Shown piece by piece: positions 8,908-18,384 of a stretch of DNA of 64,000 nt. The notes below the pieces were generated by a model, which was given only the letters and a program-made list of their open reading frames with translations, was not told the origin of the DNA and made no database searches. This DNA comes from Leptospira inadai serovar Lyme str. 10 (GTDB lineage: Bacteria > Spirochaetota > Leptospiria > Leptospirales > Leptospiraceae). The stretch spans positions 1 to 64,000 of the forward strand of contig NZ_AHMM02000012.1 in assembly GCF_000243675.2 (NCBI RefSeq), written 5' to 3'. Position numbers and translations under genes: made by a program. Each line of letters starts with the position of its first letter. Within the stretch, counting starts at the first letter, position 1.

Positions 8908-9063
8908 GAGACTAAAGAGTATTTGCAAAAGGATTTAAGACCCGGGGATTTTAAAAAAATGGAATATCTCCTGGCTATCTCTCCAGGCCGTTTGAAAACC
9001 GGAAGGCGCTTTACTGAAAGAGAAGTTTCCGTCGAAGCTATTTTGAATATCGTTTTATTTTGA
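8908..9063 (+). pseudogene. Second decayed coding fragment
   Basis: A 51-codon frame reads ETKEYLQKDLRPGDFKKMEY and LLAISPGRLKTGRRFTEREV, with normal amino-acid composition. It has an in-frame stop just upstream and no start signal except an internal ATG. It may be a remnant of the same lost gene as the preceding fragment or of a neighbour. The following 9064-9422 shows no convincing coding sequence. Confidence 0.28.
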
Positions 9064-9422
9064 AAGAGTAGGGAAGAGCGCCGGGCCTGAATTTCGGAAA
9101 TTATCGGATTGAAGATGTTTGAATCAATCCGACTCTTAAAACTCAAGATCGGAGGATTGCGAATCCCCGATGATTCTCATTCTAAAACCGTGAGGCAATT
9201 TATTCCAAACCGCGACGAACATTCTTTTCCAGATCGTCGCTTTCGGTTTCCTCGCATTGGGTGTAATCTTCATGTCGCTTACCATTAACCATTGATAGTA
9301 TGTATGACGCAAAAAATTTCAAGGAACCGCCCATACCGATTCCGATTTCGGATTCGGAATTTTAAGTAGTTTGTCGAAAAAGGTGTTATGATTTTTCCGA
9401 TTTTTTTCGTAACCGGTTGAGT

Positions 9423-9672
9423 CAGAGGACAGATAATTATTTCTATTACCCTGACAACAATTTTTTTAAAAACGAATTATGTTGGAGAGAGGTGTTACTG
9501 GATTTTCGATGTGTTAGGGGGGTTTCCGTGTTCTATAGAAAGATTCCTATGTTGCAATAGATCTTTCCTCTGCCTCTATTACTTTTCCAACATCTAGGCA
9601 GCTACTGTCTTCCGTCCTCTGACCTCTGTCTTCTGAAAGCGAACGCATCTGTCTTCAGTCCTCTGTCCTCTG
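9423..9672 (+). repeat. Repeat R1, long variant
   Basis: Starts cagaggacag and ends gtcctctgtcctctg. Compared with the 165-base form it has an extra module after the left end (ataattatttctattaccct, gacaacaatttttttaaaaa, cgaattatgttggag). The same module occurs in the copies at 23490 and 31350. The right end overlaps the last codons of the gene at 9655-10023. Confidence 0.8.
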
Positions 9673-10023
9673 AAGAAGACAGCCCTCAGGCAACCCAAGG
9701 AATCTCGCGCTAGCTTTGAACTGTCTGTCTGTCATTAAGAAAGATACGCTTAAGGAATTTTCGGTTTTGTCCCATTCATCGGGGGGATAAAAAACGGTCG
9801 CATATCGTTTGCAATATTCGTCGGTGCCTTTTACGACAAAGAGACAGGAGCATCCTTCCTTTGCGGCAAATCTAGCCTGTATCTGGGCCAATTCGCCCGG
9901 TATTAAGCGAAATACAATTAACAGATATAGGATGACCGGCAGGATTGCAATTCCTATAAGGAAACTATAAAGGACTTTCCGGATCCTCTTCGATTTATGA
10001 AATCCGAAAAGCTTGGGTCTCAT
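9655..10023 (-). CDS. Single-pass membrane protein ending inside repeat R1
   Basis: The 122-residue product has a basic N-terminus, one membrane segment (about residues 18-42) and a soluble tail with several cysteines (EGCSCLF, DEYCKRY, GCLL). No family is recognised. Its ATG overlaps the stop of the serine hydrolase gene by four bases (ATGA), so it is the third gene of that operon. The last residues, LLQRTED, and the stop are encoded by the heptad end of R1. The original C-terminus was therefore replaced or extended when the repeat arrived. Confidence 0.65.
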   Translation of the reverse strand: MRPKLFGFHKSKRIRKVLYSFLIGIAILPVILYLLIVFRLIPGELAQIQARFAAKEGCSCLFVVKGTDEYCKRYATVFYPPDEWDKTENSLSVSFLMTDRQFKASARFLGLPEGCLLQRTED

Positions 10024-11135
10024 GGAGTGCTTTCCTCGGATTCCGAGACCGCGAGAAGGATTTTCTTGGCAAAATCTTTCATCGGAAATCTACCTAGGCG
10101 GTCGTTTCCGAATCTAACGATCACCAATTTCCGATCAGGATCAATGATCAAGGATTGTCCCCAATGTCCCGATCCGAAGATGGAATTTCCGGATAGAAAT
10201 TCGAAAACCGGAATTTCAGGAGTTCCCCTCTTCCGATTCGAGTAAAGATGGCCGCCCATTGACGGGATCGGGAGGTACGATAGCGGAAACGGAAGTGCAG
10301 TTTCGTTCGGGAACGGACCTGAGGTTTCTCGCGGCCAAGTTTCGGAGAAGATTCGTTTTCCTTTATAAAGTCCGCGGTGAATGTAGAGTTCTCCTATCTT
10401 TGCCAAATCTTTCGGCGTAAGATACGCGTACGAAGAACCGACCGGAACTCCTTTGGAATCGGTTTCCCAAACATATTCTTTGACCTCCATTCTTTCGAAG
10501 AATACTTTCGGAAATCCTCCTTCTCTTTTATAGATAGAGGCGAGCACAGCCGAGAGAAGGTTGGAATCCCCGCTGGAATATTTTACGGATAAGCCGGGTC
10601 GAAAAGATTTCGTCGATACGTAGGCGGCGTGATCGTCTTTTCCGATTCCGTAAAGCATTGCTAGGACATCCGATTTAAACGGATTCCATTCGTATCCTTC
10701 TTTCCAATCGCCGCCGCTTGCATGATAAAGGAGATCCTTTACGGTAAGGGTTTTGGGCAGTGCGGATTCCAATTCGGGCAGATAAACGGCGACGGGCGAC
10801 GAGAGATCCAGTTTCCCTTCCAGAACGGCCATACCGGAGACTGCATTTAACAGAAATTTGGAAATCGACCAAAGAGGTTGCAGATGTTTAGGATCGAAGC
10901 CGTTACCGTACGCTTCCAAAACCGCCTCGCCGTTCGATAAAACGTAGATCGCATTCGTTTGGATTCTACCATGAGCTTCCTCCGGGATACTGCGAACGGC
11001 TTCCGTCGCCGCTGCTTGAAGATTTAAATTTTTAGAATATACTATATTATACGACGGAAATTCGTACGCTCTACCGCAATGCGCGCTAAATAAAACGATC
11101 ATCGCAAGTAAGGAAAAAAGGACCTTTGAATTCAT
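10020..11135 (-). CDS. Beta-lactamase/penicillin-binding-type serine hydrolase (lipoprotein)
   Basis: The enzyme belongs to the class C beta-lactamase-like serine hydrolases, which include esterases and peptidases; the substrate here is unknown. The nucleophile motif SxxK is seen as SISK. A YSSGDSN segment fits the second motif, and an HWGQS near the end replaces the usual KTG box (HxG is common in this family). The N-terminus from ATG at 11135 is a lipoprotein signal ending FSAHC. A further in-frame ATG at 11192 overlaps the SPFH gene and would add 19 basic residues; either start is possible. It lies in an operon after the SPFH protein and before a small membrane protein. Confidence 0.82.
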   Translation of the reverse strand: MNSKVLFSLLAMIVLFSAHCGRAYEFPSYNIVYSKNLNLQAAATEAVRSIPEEAHGRIQTNAIYVLSNGEAVLEAYGNGFDPKHLQPLWSISKFLLNAVSGMAVLEGKLDLSSPVAVYLPELESALPKTLTVKDLLYHASGGDWKEGYEWNPFKSDVLAMLYGIGKDDHAAYVSTKSFRPGLSVKYSSGDSNLLSAVLASIYKREGGFPKVFFERMEVKEYVWETDSKGVPVGSSYAYLTPKDLAKIGELYIHRGLYKGKRIFSETWPRETSGPFPNETALPFPLSYLPIPSMGGHLYSNRKRGTPEIPVFEFLSGNSIFGSGHWGQSLIIDPDRKLVIVRFGNDRLGRFPMKDFAKKILLAVSESEESTP

Positions 11136-11172
11136 GATGTTGAATCGAATAGAACGATAGAATGCACGCGAT

Positions 11173-12033
11173 CTATTCTTCGGATTTCGCATTTTCCTGA
11201 GGCGTATTCAATATCAACGGCAAACTGTCTTTTCCGGAAGGTACGATCATAAGTTTCGAGTTCGGATTTTCGAACGCTTTCAATTGCAGATACTGTTTCG
11301 TCAACTGAGAGGCGATCAATTTCTGAGCCTTTGCTTTTCCTTCGGCTTCTATGACGGTGGCTTTCGCTTTGGCTTCGGCATGAATAATCGTTATCTCCGC
11401 ATCTTTTTTTGCGATGTTGATCTCGAATTTCATCTGCTCTTGTTCCTGCTCTTTCGTCAATTTCCCTTCGATCGCGGTCAAAATCGGTCGACTATATTCG
11501 ATATCATCGATGATTACGTCGTCGATCTCTATATGCTTACCTCTCAATTTTTCGCTTAACGCCTGCCGGATATCCTGGGAAACTTTCGGAGTTTCCTTGG
11601 ATATCCGAATCATACTATAAGCGGATAAAGCGTTTCTTACCGAGGTCCTAAATTGCGGACGAACTACTTTTTCGTAATAATCGGGTCCGATCTCGATTTG
11701 CAGATTATAAATTTCGGATGCGACCGGCCTCAGAATGACCGCCGCCACCACGTTGATGGTAAGATCATCTCTAGTCAGCACGTCTACTTTCTCTTTGTAG
11801 GAGGTCCACTGGATCGGATAAAGATAGATATCGTTCCAAGGAGCGTACAAATACAGGGCGTTTGTCAGAAGGTCCTTTTGCAATCCTGATGTGAGAGGAT
11901 GCCAGCGGAGTCCGGCCTCTCCCGGACGAATATTCGTAAAGCATCCGTAACTGGCAAGGATCGAGAGTAGAAGTGTCACGAAGGCGGTCTTTTTTACCCG
12001 TAACAATTTGTTAGGATTAAGGTTGGTTTGCAT
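11173..12033 (-). CDS. SPFH/Band 7 (prohibitin-like) lipoprotein
   Basis: This 286-residue protein has a signal with the lipobox-like ILASYGC, a Band 7 domain (roughly residues 35-200, with NIRPGEAGLRW at the start and VIIDDIEYSRPI at the end) and a C-terminal alanine/glutamate/lysine coiled coil (KDAEITIIHAEAKAKATVIE). SPFH proteins form ring or scaffold assemblies on membranes. A lipid anchor instead of a transmembrane helix would place this one in the periplasm. The ribosome-binding site aggagc precedes the ATG. It is the first gene of a three-gene minus-strand operon, overlapping or adjoining the serine hydrolase. Confidence 0.85.
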   Translation of the reverse strand: MQTNLNPNKLLRVKKTAFVTLLLSILASYGCFTNIRPGEAGLRWHPLTSGLQKDLLTNALYLYAPWNDIYLYPIQWTSYKEKVDVLTRDDLTINVVAAVILRPVASEIYNLQIEIGPDYYEKVVRPQFRTSVRNALSAYSMIRISKETPKVSQDIRQALSEKLRGKHIEIDDVIIDDIEYSRPILTAIEGKLTKEQEQEQMKFEINIAKKDAEITIIHAEAKAKATVIEAEGKAKAQKLIASQLTKQYLQLKAFENPNSKLMIVPSGKDSLPLILNTPQENAKSEE

Positions 12034-12184
12034 TGGAAAGCTCCTAAAAAGCCGGACTTATAATATTGGACCTGAATCTCGGAGGGAATGTTCCTAATAA
12101 CCGGATAGGGAGGTCCCGCGCACAAAAAACGATTGTCCTAAGAGAGGAAAGGATCGCTTCTTAGTCGCAGAACGGAAGAAGAAT

Positions 12185-12532
12185 TTGAAGAAAGAGTCGG
12201 AAAACCTACCGAAAATTCGGACTAGATTTAGCGGTACTGTCGCATCCGTTCTTACCCATAGGAATCCGGAACAATCCCGAATTTTGATAAGAGACATTCG
12301 ATTGCTAGTGTCAGGTAGGAAAATTATTTCGGCGCAAGATTTCTATTACTCTTTGCGGTTCCGAAATCTTCGACTAGCTGCGGGGGATAACGTCGAATTC
12401 GATGCAAGAATTCGACCCGATAAAAAAGGCGTCTCTTCCGAGAAGATTCGATTGAATTATCCTACGAAAATATTTCGGAAGGGTGGGGAGACGTATTCTC
12501 TCTTTCCCGGAAGCGAAGTTGAAGACGTTTGA
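12185..12532 (+). CDS. Hypothetical protein, possible OB-like fold
   Basis: The start is TTG at 12185, behind a purine-rich ggaagaaga. The 115-residue product is basic at its N-terminus and has alternating beta-type segments (FSGTVASVL, SRILIRDIRLLV, VEFDARIRPD) that resemble an OB-type barrel, but I recognise no named family. It lies 41 bases before the DedA gene in the same direction, so the two are probably cotranscribed. Function is unknown. Confidence 0.55.
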   Translation: MKKESENLPKIRTRFSGTVASVLTHRNPEQSRILIRDIRLLVSGRKIISAQDFYYSLRFRNLRLAAGDNVEFDARIRPDKKGVSSEKIRLNYPTKIFRKGGETYSLFPGSEVEDV

Positions 12533-12573
12533 CATCTCCGAAGAGCCTTTGATCCTGACTGAGGAGGCCGTTT

Positions 12574-13221
12574 TTGGAGACTATTAAATTTATTTTGGAT
12601 TTCTTTCTTCATTTGGAACACCATCTGGATATGTTAATCCAGTTTTACGGCATTTGGGTTTATTTGATTCTTTTTCTTATTGTCTTTTGTGAAACCGGTT
12701 TGGTCGTAACGCCTTTCCTTCCCGGAGATAGTTTACTTTTTGCCGTCGGCGCCTTCGCTTCGAGAGGTTCTTTGGACTTGATTACGGTCATCCTTCTCCT
12801 CATTATCGCGGCGATCCTAGGAGACACGGTCAATTACACGATCGGCAATCTGGCAGGGGAAAAAATCCTGGCCCGGGAAAAAATTCCGTTCCTAAATAAA
12901 AAGCATCTGGAAAAAGCCCACCGGTTCTACGAAGTATACGGCGGAAAAACGATCATCATCGCTCGCTTTATTCCGATCGTTCGAACATTCGCGCCGTTCG
13001 TCGCGGGTATCGGAAAGATGACCTATTCTAAATTTATCATATATAATATCGTCGGCGGAATTGCCTGGATTCTGATTTTCAGTATCGGGGGTTATTTATT
13101 CGGAAATCTTCCGTTTATCCAGAGAAATTTCAAGTTAGTGATCATCGGAATTATCATCGTTTCGATTTTACCGGCAGTCGTCGAATACATTAAGGAAAGA
13201 AGAAAAGGCAGGCTGCCTTAA
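12574..13221 (+). CDS. DedA-family membrane protein
   Basis: DedA proteins are polytopic inner-membrane proteins linked to membrane homeostasis; several act as lipid flippases. The 215-residue sequence has the family signatures [19 protein letters not shown] near residue 40 and [18 protein letters not shown] near residue 135, with the conserved E and R residues, and about five hydrophobic segments. The start is TTG at 12574 behind a strong gaggagg at 12561-12567. It follows a small hypothetical gene. Its end overlaps by four bases the end of the convergent histidine-kinase gene, leaving no room for a terminator between them. Confidence 0.92.
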   Translation: METIKFILDFFLHLEHHLDMLIQFYGIWVYLILFLIVFCETGLVVTPFLPGDSLLFAVGAFASRGSLDLITVILLLIIAAILGDTVNYTIGNLAGEKILAREKIPFLNKKHLEKAHRFYEVYGGKTIIIARFIPIVRTFAPFVAGIGKMTYSKFIIYNIVGGIAWILIFSIGGYLFGNLPFIQRNFKLVIIGIIIVSILPAVVEYIKERRKGRLP

Positions 13222-14735
13222 AACAATTCGGGTTTCTCCAGGGGAAAGAGGATTCTGAAAACGGATCCTTTCCCGAGAGTTCCGGAAGATTCGAGGCTTC
13301 CTGAAATTTTTTTCGCCATTGCCTCCACGAGATTCAATCCTAGGGAAGTCCTTTTCTTTCTATCCGGATCGAAGCCTTGTCCGTCATCCTCTATCTTGAG
13401 TTCGGCTTGTTTGCGATTCGATGTTAACGATATTCGAATGATGCCGGCTCGTTTGGGGAAGGCGTGTCTGAAGCAATTCGTAAGCAGTTCGTTAAAAGCC
13501 ATACCGAGGTGAATCGTCCGGTCGATGTCAAGCGGGACTTCCTGCAAGTCGCATATTACTTCGATCTTGTCCTGGTCGAAGAGAATCGAGGACTTAACGT
13601 TTTCCGTTAATTGTCCTATATATTCCCTGAGCGAAATGGAACCTAGACTGCGTGCAGAATATAAGTTTTCATGAATTAGGGCCATCGATCGGATTCTATT
13701 TTGACAATCCTCGAAGATCGGAAGGAGCGAGGCTCCGTTTTCCTCCTCGGATAATCTCATTTTTGAAAACTCGAAAAGGCTTTGAATAATGGCTAAGTTA
13801 TTTTTCACGCGATGGTGTATCTCTCGGAGCATCACTTCTTTTTCGCCGATCATTCTCTCCAATTCCTTTTGGATTTGCTTTTGATCGGTGATGTCGATCG
13901 CTGCCGTAGTGATACCTTTGACGGTTCCATCAGGAAGCTTTAACGGTTCTACCGTTAAATCGAAATTCGTGTCTTCGCCTTGGTACGGAAGAATTATCTC
14001 GCCGCGAAAGGGTTTCCCGGTCTTGATTACTCTCTCTTTTAATTCGGTAATCCGGTACGCGGTCTCTGCCGGGAAAATATCGTATTCGCTTTTCCCGATA
14101 ATCTTTTCTTCGGAATCTCCGAGGTTCGGATAAAACACCCATGTATAGCGTAATTCGATATCTTGTGAAAAGAACATTACTTTCGAATTTTTTAATGCAA
14201 GACGGAACATCTCGAAATTCTTCTTCAATGCATCCTTGGCTTCGTTCAGCTTACTCATGCTTTCCACCAGCATCGAGTTTGCCGTCAGCTTATCCGTAAC
14301 GACGTCGATTAATGGCTCCGCTTCTCCGATCGCATCGGGCGAGTCGGAAATTAAGGGAGACACGTACGATATCATTGCCACTCTTCGACCTCCCTGCGTT
14401 ATGAAACCGATTCGAGAATCGACTCGCGTCAGTTTACCGTCGCCTCGAATCGCTTCGGCCTCCACCTGTACGATGTCCGGGTAGGATCTAAAGGCATCCT
14501 TATATTTGATTAACGCGAATTCACGAGCGACCTCGGGTAAGAAGATACTTATCGATTTTCCGAGAGCGTCTTTTTTGTCGATGCCGTAGAATCTGAAAAA
14601 AGCCGAGTTCGCATAGAGTATCAACCCGTCGGGATCGGAAATTACGATCGCTTCTTTGGCCGACTCAAAAATCGACAAGGGAACTGAAGTGATCGGATTT
14701 CTCTGTTCTTTTGTTTGAGTCACGACGGGTTCCAT
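13218..14735 (-). CDS. PAS-domain sensor histidine kinase (HisKA_2 type)
   Basis: This 505-residue soluble kinase has two PAS domains (about residues 25-125 and 170-285) and no membrane segment, so it senses a cytoplasmic signal. The kinase part is of the HisKA_2 type: the phosphoacceptor box reads [19 protein letters not shown], then the ATPase domain has [13 protein letters not shown] (N box), EDDGQGFD and [11 protein letters not shown]. No response regulator is adjacent, so its partner is encoded elsewhere. The ATG at 14735 gives a natural N-terminus. Confidence 0.9.
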   Translation of the reverse strand: MEPVVTQTKEQRNPITSVPLSIFESAKEAIVISDPDGLILYANSAFFRFYGIDKKDALGKSISIFLPEVAREFALIKYKDAFRSYPDIVQVEAEAIRGDGKLTRVDSRIGFITQGGRRVAMISYVSPLISDSPDAIGEAEPLIDVVTDKLTANSMLVESMSKLNEAKDALKKNFEMFRLALKNSKVMFFSQDIELRYTWVFYPNLGDSEEKIIGKSEYDIFPAETAYRITELKERVIKTGKPFRGEIILPYQGEDTNFDLTVEPLKLPDGTVKGITTAAIDITDQKQIQKELERMIGEKEVMLREIHHRVKNNLAIIQSLFEFSKMRLSEEENGASLLPIFEDCQNRIRSMALIHENLYSARSLGSISLREYIGQLTENVKSSILFDQDKIEVICDLQEVPLDIDRTIHLGMAFNELLTNCFRHAFPKRAGIIRISLTSNRKQAELKIEDDGQGFDPDRKKRTSLGLNLVEAMAKKISGSLESSGTLGKGSVFRILFPLEKPELF

Positions 14736-14789
14736 TGATTGTTCATTAGACAGATAGTACTCTCAAACAATTCCATTCGGAAGAAATCT

Positions 14790-15725
14790 TTATTTCGTGA
14801 GACTGCAGTCCCTGATCCGATCGGTATATTTCACCATAGGCCGATCGGAATAATTTCTAAAAGGAGCAGGTTCAAGTTCCCTGGCCTTCGATGAATCTCC
14901 TCCTGTCCCGGCCGGACTAATCCCGACCGGACCGAAATTTGTAGGAGGAAAAAAGCAGCGGGGGAATTCGTTCGCCTTTACTAATTTTCCGTCTCTTCGA
15001 GTTATCTTCACGACATGTTCACCCAGACGAAGGTAGATCGAGGAGGAATCGGCGGACCATCGAAGTTGGTATGTGGGTATTTCCTTCCATTCGGATAAAA
15101 GATTCTCGGAATAACCTTTATCCAAAGAGGAGGATTGTCCGTTCGTATCGGCGAGGATCAATTTCGGAGATACGATCTCCAAACTTTCGTCGACTTTGCC
15201 GATCAATAAGGCCGCCGTTCCTCCATCCGGAGAAGGTACAAAACGTAATATAGTTTGTTCATTGCTTAAGAACTGCTTCGGCTCGAAGGATCTGAATCCA
15301 TGAGGAGACCAAACGGACGGGGTTCGAGTATTTCCCCCATATTCATCGTTTACTCCCTGGATCCAAAAAAGCCTTGCAGTCGAGGAATGATAATAAACGG
15401 ATCCGGGTAATGTCCAGTGAGCCGCTTCATAATTATAAATGGGAGATTCTCCCTTGGGGTCCGGAGTGCCGGTTAAATCGTATATTCTGAATTTAGTTTT
15501 ATAATTCCGTTTTTGGCTCGTTCCGGCTAAAGGATTCCAGGAAAAACGTTCTTCGTAAGTGACTTCGGTTTGTACTAGTTCCTTTCCGGTTTCGGACCAT
15601 CCGCGTTCGATCGCGAGTCCGGCAGGTCGCCAAAGCATGCGAGAACAAGAGGCAAAAAGGAAAGTTGATAAGAGGCAGGTTATTTGAATTAGATTCTTCC
15701 GTATCAATCGAGTTGTTCCGTTCAT
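14790..15725 (-). CDS. Lipoprotein with a beta-propeller-like domain
   Basis: The N-terminus (basic residues, a hydrophobic core and FLFASC) is a lipoprotein signal. The mature part of about 285 residues is rich in tryptophan and aromatic residues. It contains blade-like repeats such as RFVPSPDGGTAALLIG and QLRWSADSSSIYLRLG, the pattern of WD40-like/PD40 propellers. It probably sits in the periplasm or on the outer membrane. No function can be assigned. It stands alone, 55 bases upstream of the kinase gene, and could share a transcript with it. Confidence 0.65.
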   Translation of the reverse strand: MNGTTRLIRKNLIQITCLLSTFLFASCSRMLWRPAGLAIERGWSETGKELVQTEVTYEERFSWNPLAGTSQKRNYKTKFRIYDLTGTPDPKGESPIYNYEAAHWTLPGSVYYHSSTARLFWIQGVNDEYGGNTRTPSVWSPHGFRSFEPKQFLSNEQTILRFVPSPDGGTAALLIGKVDESLEIVSPKLILADTNGQSSSLDKGYSENLLSEWKEIPTYQLRWSADSSSIYLRLGEHVVKITRRDGKLVKANEFPRCFFPPTNFGPVGISPAGTGGDSSKARELEPAPFRNYSDRPMVKYTDRIRDCSLTK

Positions 15726-15825
15726 GCCGATATTTTAAGAACGTTTCTCTTCGGTGGAAGAAGTTTATGTATTTTTAAGATAAATAAGTTCGCCGCACAT
15801 CCGTACGACGAACTATCGCGTCAGA

Positions 15826-16662
15826 TTAACGCCAGCCTTCGCCTTCCAACTCTATGTGATCCAGATATAATCCTCCGGATCCCACAGAAGGAGCTCTCGT
15901 GTGGCCCTGAAATTGGGTATAAGTTACGTTCGAATTGAACGGCCAAATACCTTCGCTCTGGGTTACGGAGGATTGGCATACGCTTAAACCGCCGGCCTTG
16001 TTGTATGCGCAAGAAGAATGGAATGCAACGGCTCCATCGTCGTTACCCGGAAGAATCCAAGAAGAAGCGCCTTGAATTCCCGAAAATCCTTTATAACCTG
16101 GAACTTGGTACAGAGTCACTCCTGCGGTGACGTTATGGTTGTATGCACCCCGAGCAGTTCCTACGATTAAGGATTTATCCATAGCATTTCCACCGAAGCC
16201 GAACGTGATTCCGTTCAGCGCGGAAGCCAATTCGGATCCACCCGATGCCGAAGCTAAAGCAGTCACTTTCGTGATATTATAGCCTCTGCTTGAGGTAGTC
16301 GCTCCGAGATTGGAAAGCCAATACTCCGTCGCATAACAGCCTGCACTGTGGCACACGATTTTGCAGGAATTGGATCCTTTGCAATACGTGTTTAAGCCGG
16401 TAGTCAGGTTGGTTTGGGCTCTGGCTGTGCCATAGGTTCTAGGGTCGCTCGTTCCGTCATATCCGACGAAGATCTTCGCTCCGGATACCGAATTAGGAGC
16501 GGTTCCCCAGTAATTATTCACGTCAGTTGGGCCGACGCCGTTGTGATTTGAGCTCGATTTTCCGTGCACGAATATTGTATATGTTTGTGCCGAAAGGGAA
16601 CCAGCAAACAACAATGCGAAAGCTAACCCCAATCCCATACTCTTCCAATTTTTCATCTTCAC
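15826..16662 (-). CDS. Secreted alpha/beta hydrolase (lipase-like)
   Basis: The 278-residue protein has a classic signal peptide cleaved after GSLSA and begins the mature part with YTIFVHG, the oxyanion-hole strand of alpha/beta hydrolases. The nucleophile elbow reads CHSAG, with cysteines close by (CKGSNSCKIVCHSAGC) that likely form disulphides. Aspartate in GNDDGA and histidine in YLDH near the C-terminus are candidates for the rest of the triad. It is probably an exported lipase or esterase. The ribosome-binding site ggaga lies before the ATG. It is divergent from the membrane-anchored protein at 17082. Confidence 0.8.
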   Translation of the reverse strand: MKMKNWKSMGLGLAFALLFAGSLSAQTYTIFVHGKSSSNHNGVGPTDVNNYWGTAPNSVSGAKIFVGYDGTSDPRTYGTARAQTNLTTGLNTYCKGSNSCKIVCHSAGCYATEYWLSNLGATTSSRGYNITKVTALASASGGSELASALNGITFGFGGNAMDKSLIVGTARGAYNHNVTAGVTLYQVPGYKGFSGIQGASSWILPGNDDGAVAFHSSCAYNKAGGLSVCQSSVTQSEGIWPFNSNVTYTQFQGHTRAPSVGSGGLYLDHIELEGEGWR

Positions 16663-17081
16663 TATTCTCCGATCTTTTGAGAAATTCCTGAACGAAAGTT
16701 CGTGAATTTCACGTTGTACTACTATGTACTATGTTGTGCTATGCGTCAAGTGATTGGAGAGTTTTTTAACATAACGGTTAGAATGTAAAATAAATAGAGA
16801 GCGTTCAAAAATAATTATAAAAAATTTATGCATATCGGTCGTTACAATTTGCGTACTCCGTTCGGTATTATTTGTAACAATTGTTTTACTTTAAAGTTCG
16901 GTCTTCAATGATATTTCACTTATATTTTCCGGAGAAGACACCCGCTTGTTTCCGCTCCTGAGCAAAATTAATCCGTAAGGATTACTAAATTCACCGGCGT
17001 CCTTCGACAAAATAAAACGGTTGAGCGGAAAGAGGTCTCTGCACAAACAGTTAGGCCGAGAGCGGAAGGAAAAATTAATTC
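16663..17081. promoter_or_regulatory. Divergent promoter region between hydrolase and anchored protein
   Basis: The 419-base gap separates two divergent genes and must carry both promoters. It is AT-rich and has no coding frame. Short direct repeats (tactatgtactatgttgtgctatg near 16725, given here only by position and pattern) are visible. I cannot assign exact -35/-10 boxes or an operator. Confidence 0.4.
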
Positions 17082-18281
17082 ATGAAGAATAAAAAAAATT
17101 GGATCTATGTAGGAATGCTACTCGTGAGCTTATTGATTCTTTTTGTATTATGGGAAGAGGGGAAGGAAGAAGGATTCTTTCTTACCGAAAAAGAGAAAAA
17201 AGAAAGAGCGGAATTTATGGCCAAGGGGGGATCCCCGTCCACTTCCGGAACATCCGATTCGGGTTATTTTCAAAGTTTGGATGAGAGTATTCCTCCCGAA
17301 AAGATTTTAAAAGACTATCTTGAATGGTCGGAGTATCCTCCGAATTCCAGACCATTAACAAAATATAATGAAGATCTATTGAATCCGTTCTTCATAGGTG
17401 TGCCTGCGATACCGATGGCGGACAAACCCACGGACAAACAACCCAACGGATATTCCTGCAAACTGCAACCATTGCAATGGGCGGCGATCGGAACCCGTGA
17501 TCCTATATACATTACTCTTGAATGTTACGATAATAAATTTCAAAGAGTTCCCTTGGACGTTCGGAACGTGAAATTAACGCGGGAATTTGACGGTAATAAA
17601 TTCGGAGCTATTAGTCCGGACGGAAACGATAACGGGGTGGATGGAGACGTAAAAGCGAAGGATAATCTTTTTACGTTTCAATGGCGACCGACCTCCAAAG
17701 ATTGGGGGGATATGTTTTTGGAAGTGGAGTTCGTTTACGGAAAGGAAAAGAAGGAAGGCAAAATCATTTCTTCCTTCTTTTCCTCACCCAATCAACCGGC
17801 GGAATGGAGCAGTTATTTTTCCGACTCTCCTTCCGACGGTTCCCTTTCCGTTCGTGCGGCATTAAACGTTTTCAGATCCGGTACCTATCATTTGGAAGCG
17901 AATTTGATTCATGCCGCAAGTGGAGAACCCATCGCTTGGGCTTCGTTCGACGGAAAGCTGAACGGGGGTAGACAAGAAATCGATTTTCTATTCTTCGGCA
18001 AACTGATTCGCGAGAGCGGTTTTGACGGGCCGTACGCGCTTTCTCAATTACGAGGGCATCGAGTGAATCTTCCCATCGATCCCGAATGGTTCGGACAAGG
18101 CGCCGAAGGCATGAGGAAGATTCTTGCGGCTAAAACGACCGAGCCGGATAAGGAATTAATCGCTCCTTATAAGGAAAACTATGTAACCAGGACGTACGAT
18201 CAAAACACCTTCTCTTATAAAGCATGGCAATCACCCGAGAAGGAACAACAAATCAAGCAACTGCAGGAACATATTAAATGA
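17082..18281 (+). CDS. Membrane-anchored protein, possible partner of the secreted hydrolase
   Basis: This 399-residue protein has one N-terminal membrane segment (about residues 8-25), a charged linker, then a large external domain with beta-sandwich character, including a DGNDNGVDGDVKAKD stretch like a calcium-binding loop. I infer a fold similar to 'choice-of-anchor' domains. The arrangement, a secreted lipase-like gene divergent from a single-pass anchored protein, recalls lipase and lipase-foldase pairs. The foldase motif itself is not evident, so the link is only suggested by position. Confidence 0.6.
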   Translation: MKNKKNWIYVGMLLVSLLILFVLWEEGKEEGFFLTEKEKKERAEFMAKGGSPSTSGTSDSGYFQSLDESIPPEKILKDYLEWSEYPPNSRPLTKYNEDLLNPFFIGVPAIPMADKPTDKQPNGYSCKLQPLQWAAIGTRDPIYITLECYDNKFQRVPLDVRNVKLTREFDGNKFGAISPDGNDNGVDGDVKAKDNLFTFQWRPTSKDWGDMFLEVEFVYGKEKKEGKIISSFFSSPNQPAEWSSYFSDSPSDGSLSVRAALNVFRSGTYHLEANLIHAASGEPIAWASFDGKLNGGRQEIDFLFFGKLIRESGFDGPYALSQLRGHRVNLPIDPEWFGQGAEGMRKILAAKTTEPDKELIAPYKENYVTRTYDQNTFSYKAWQSPEKEQQIKQLQEHIK

Positions 18282-18384
18282 TCTTGCCTTTCGGGTAAAA
18301 TCCGTAAGATTTTCGATCGTTCGCTTTTCGCGCTAGATACCGTTTTCGTGCCGAGGATTCTACCGCGTTTCTGTTACAGGAATA

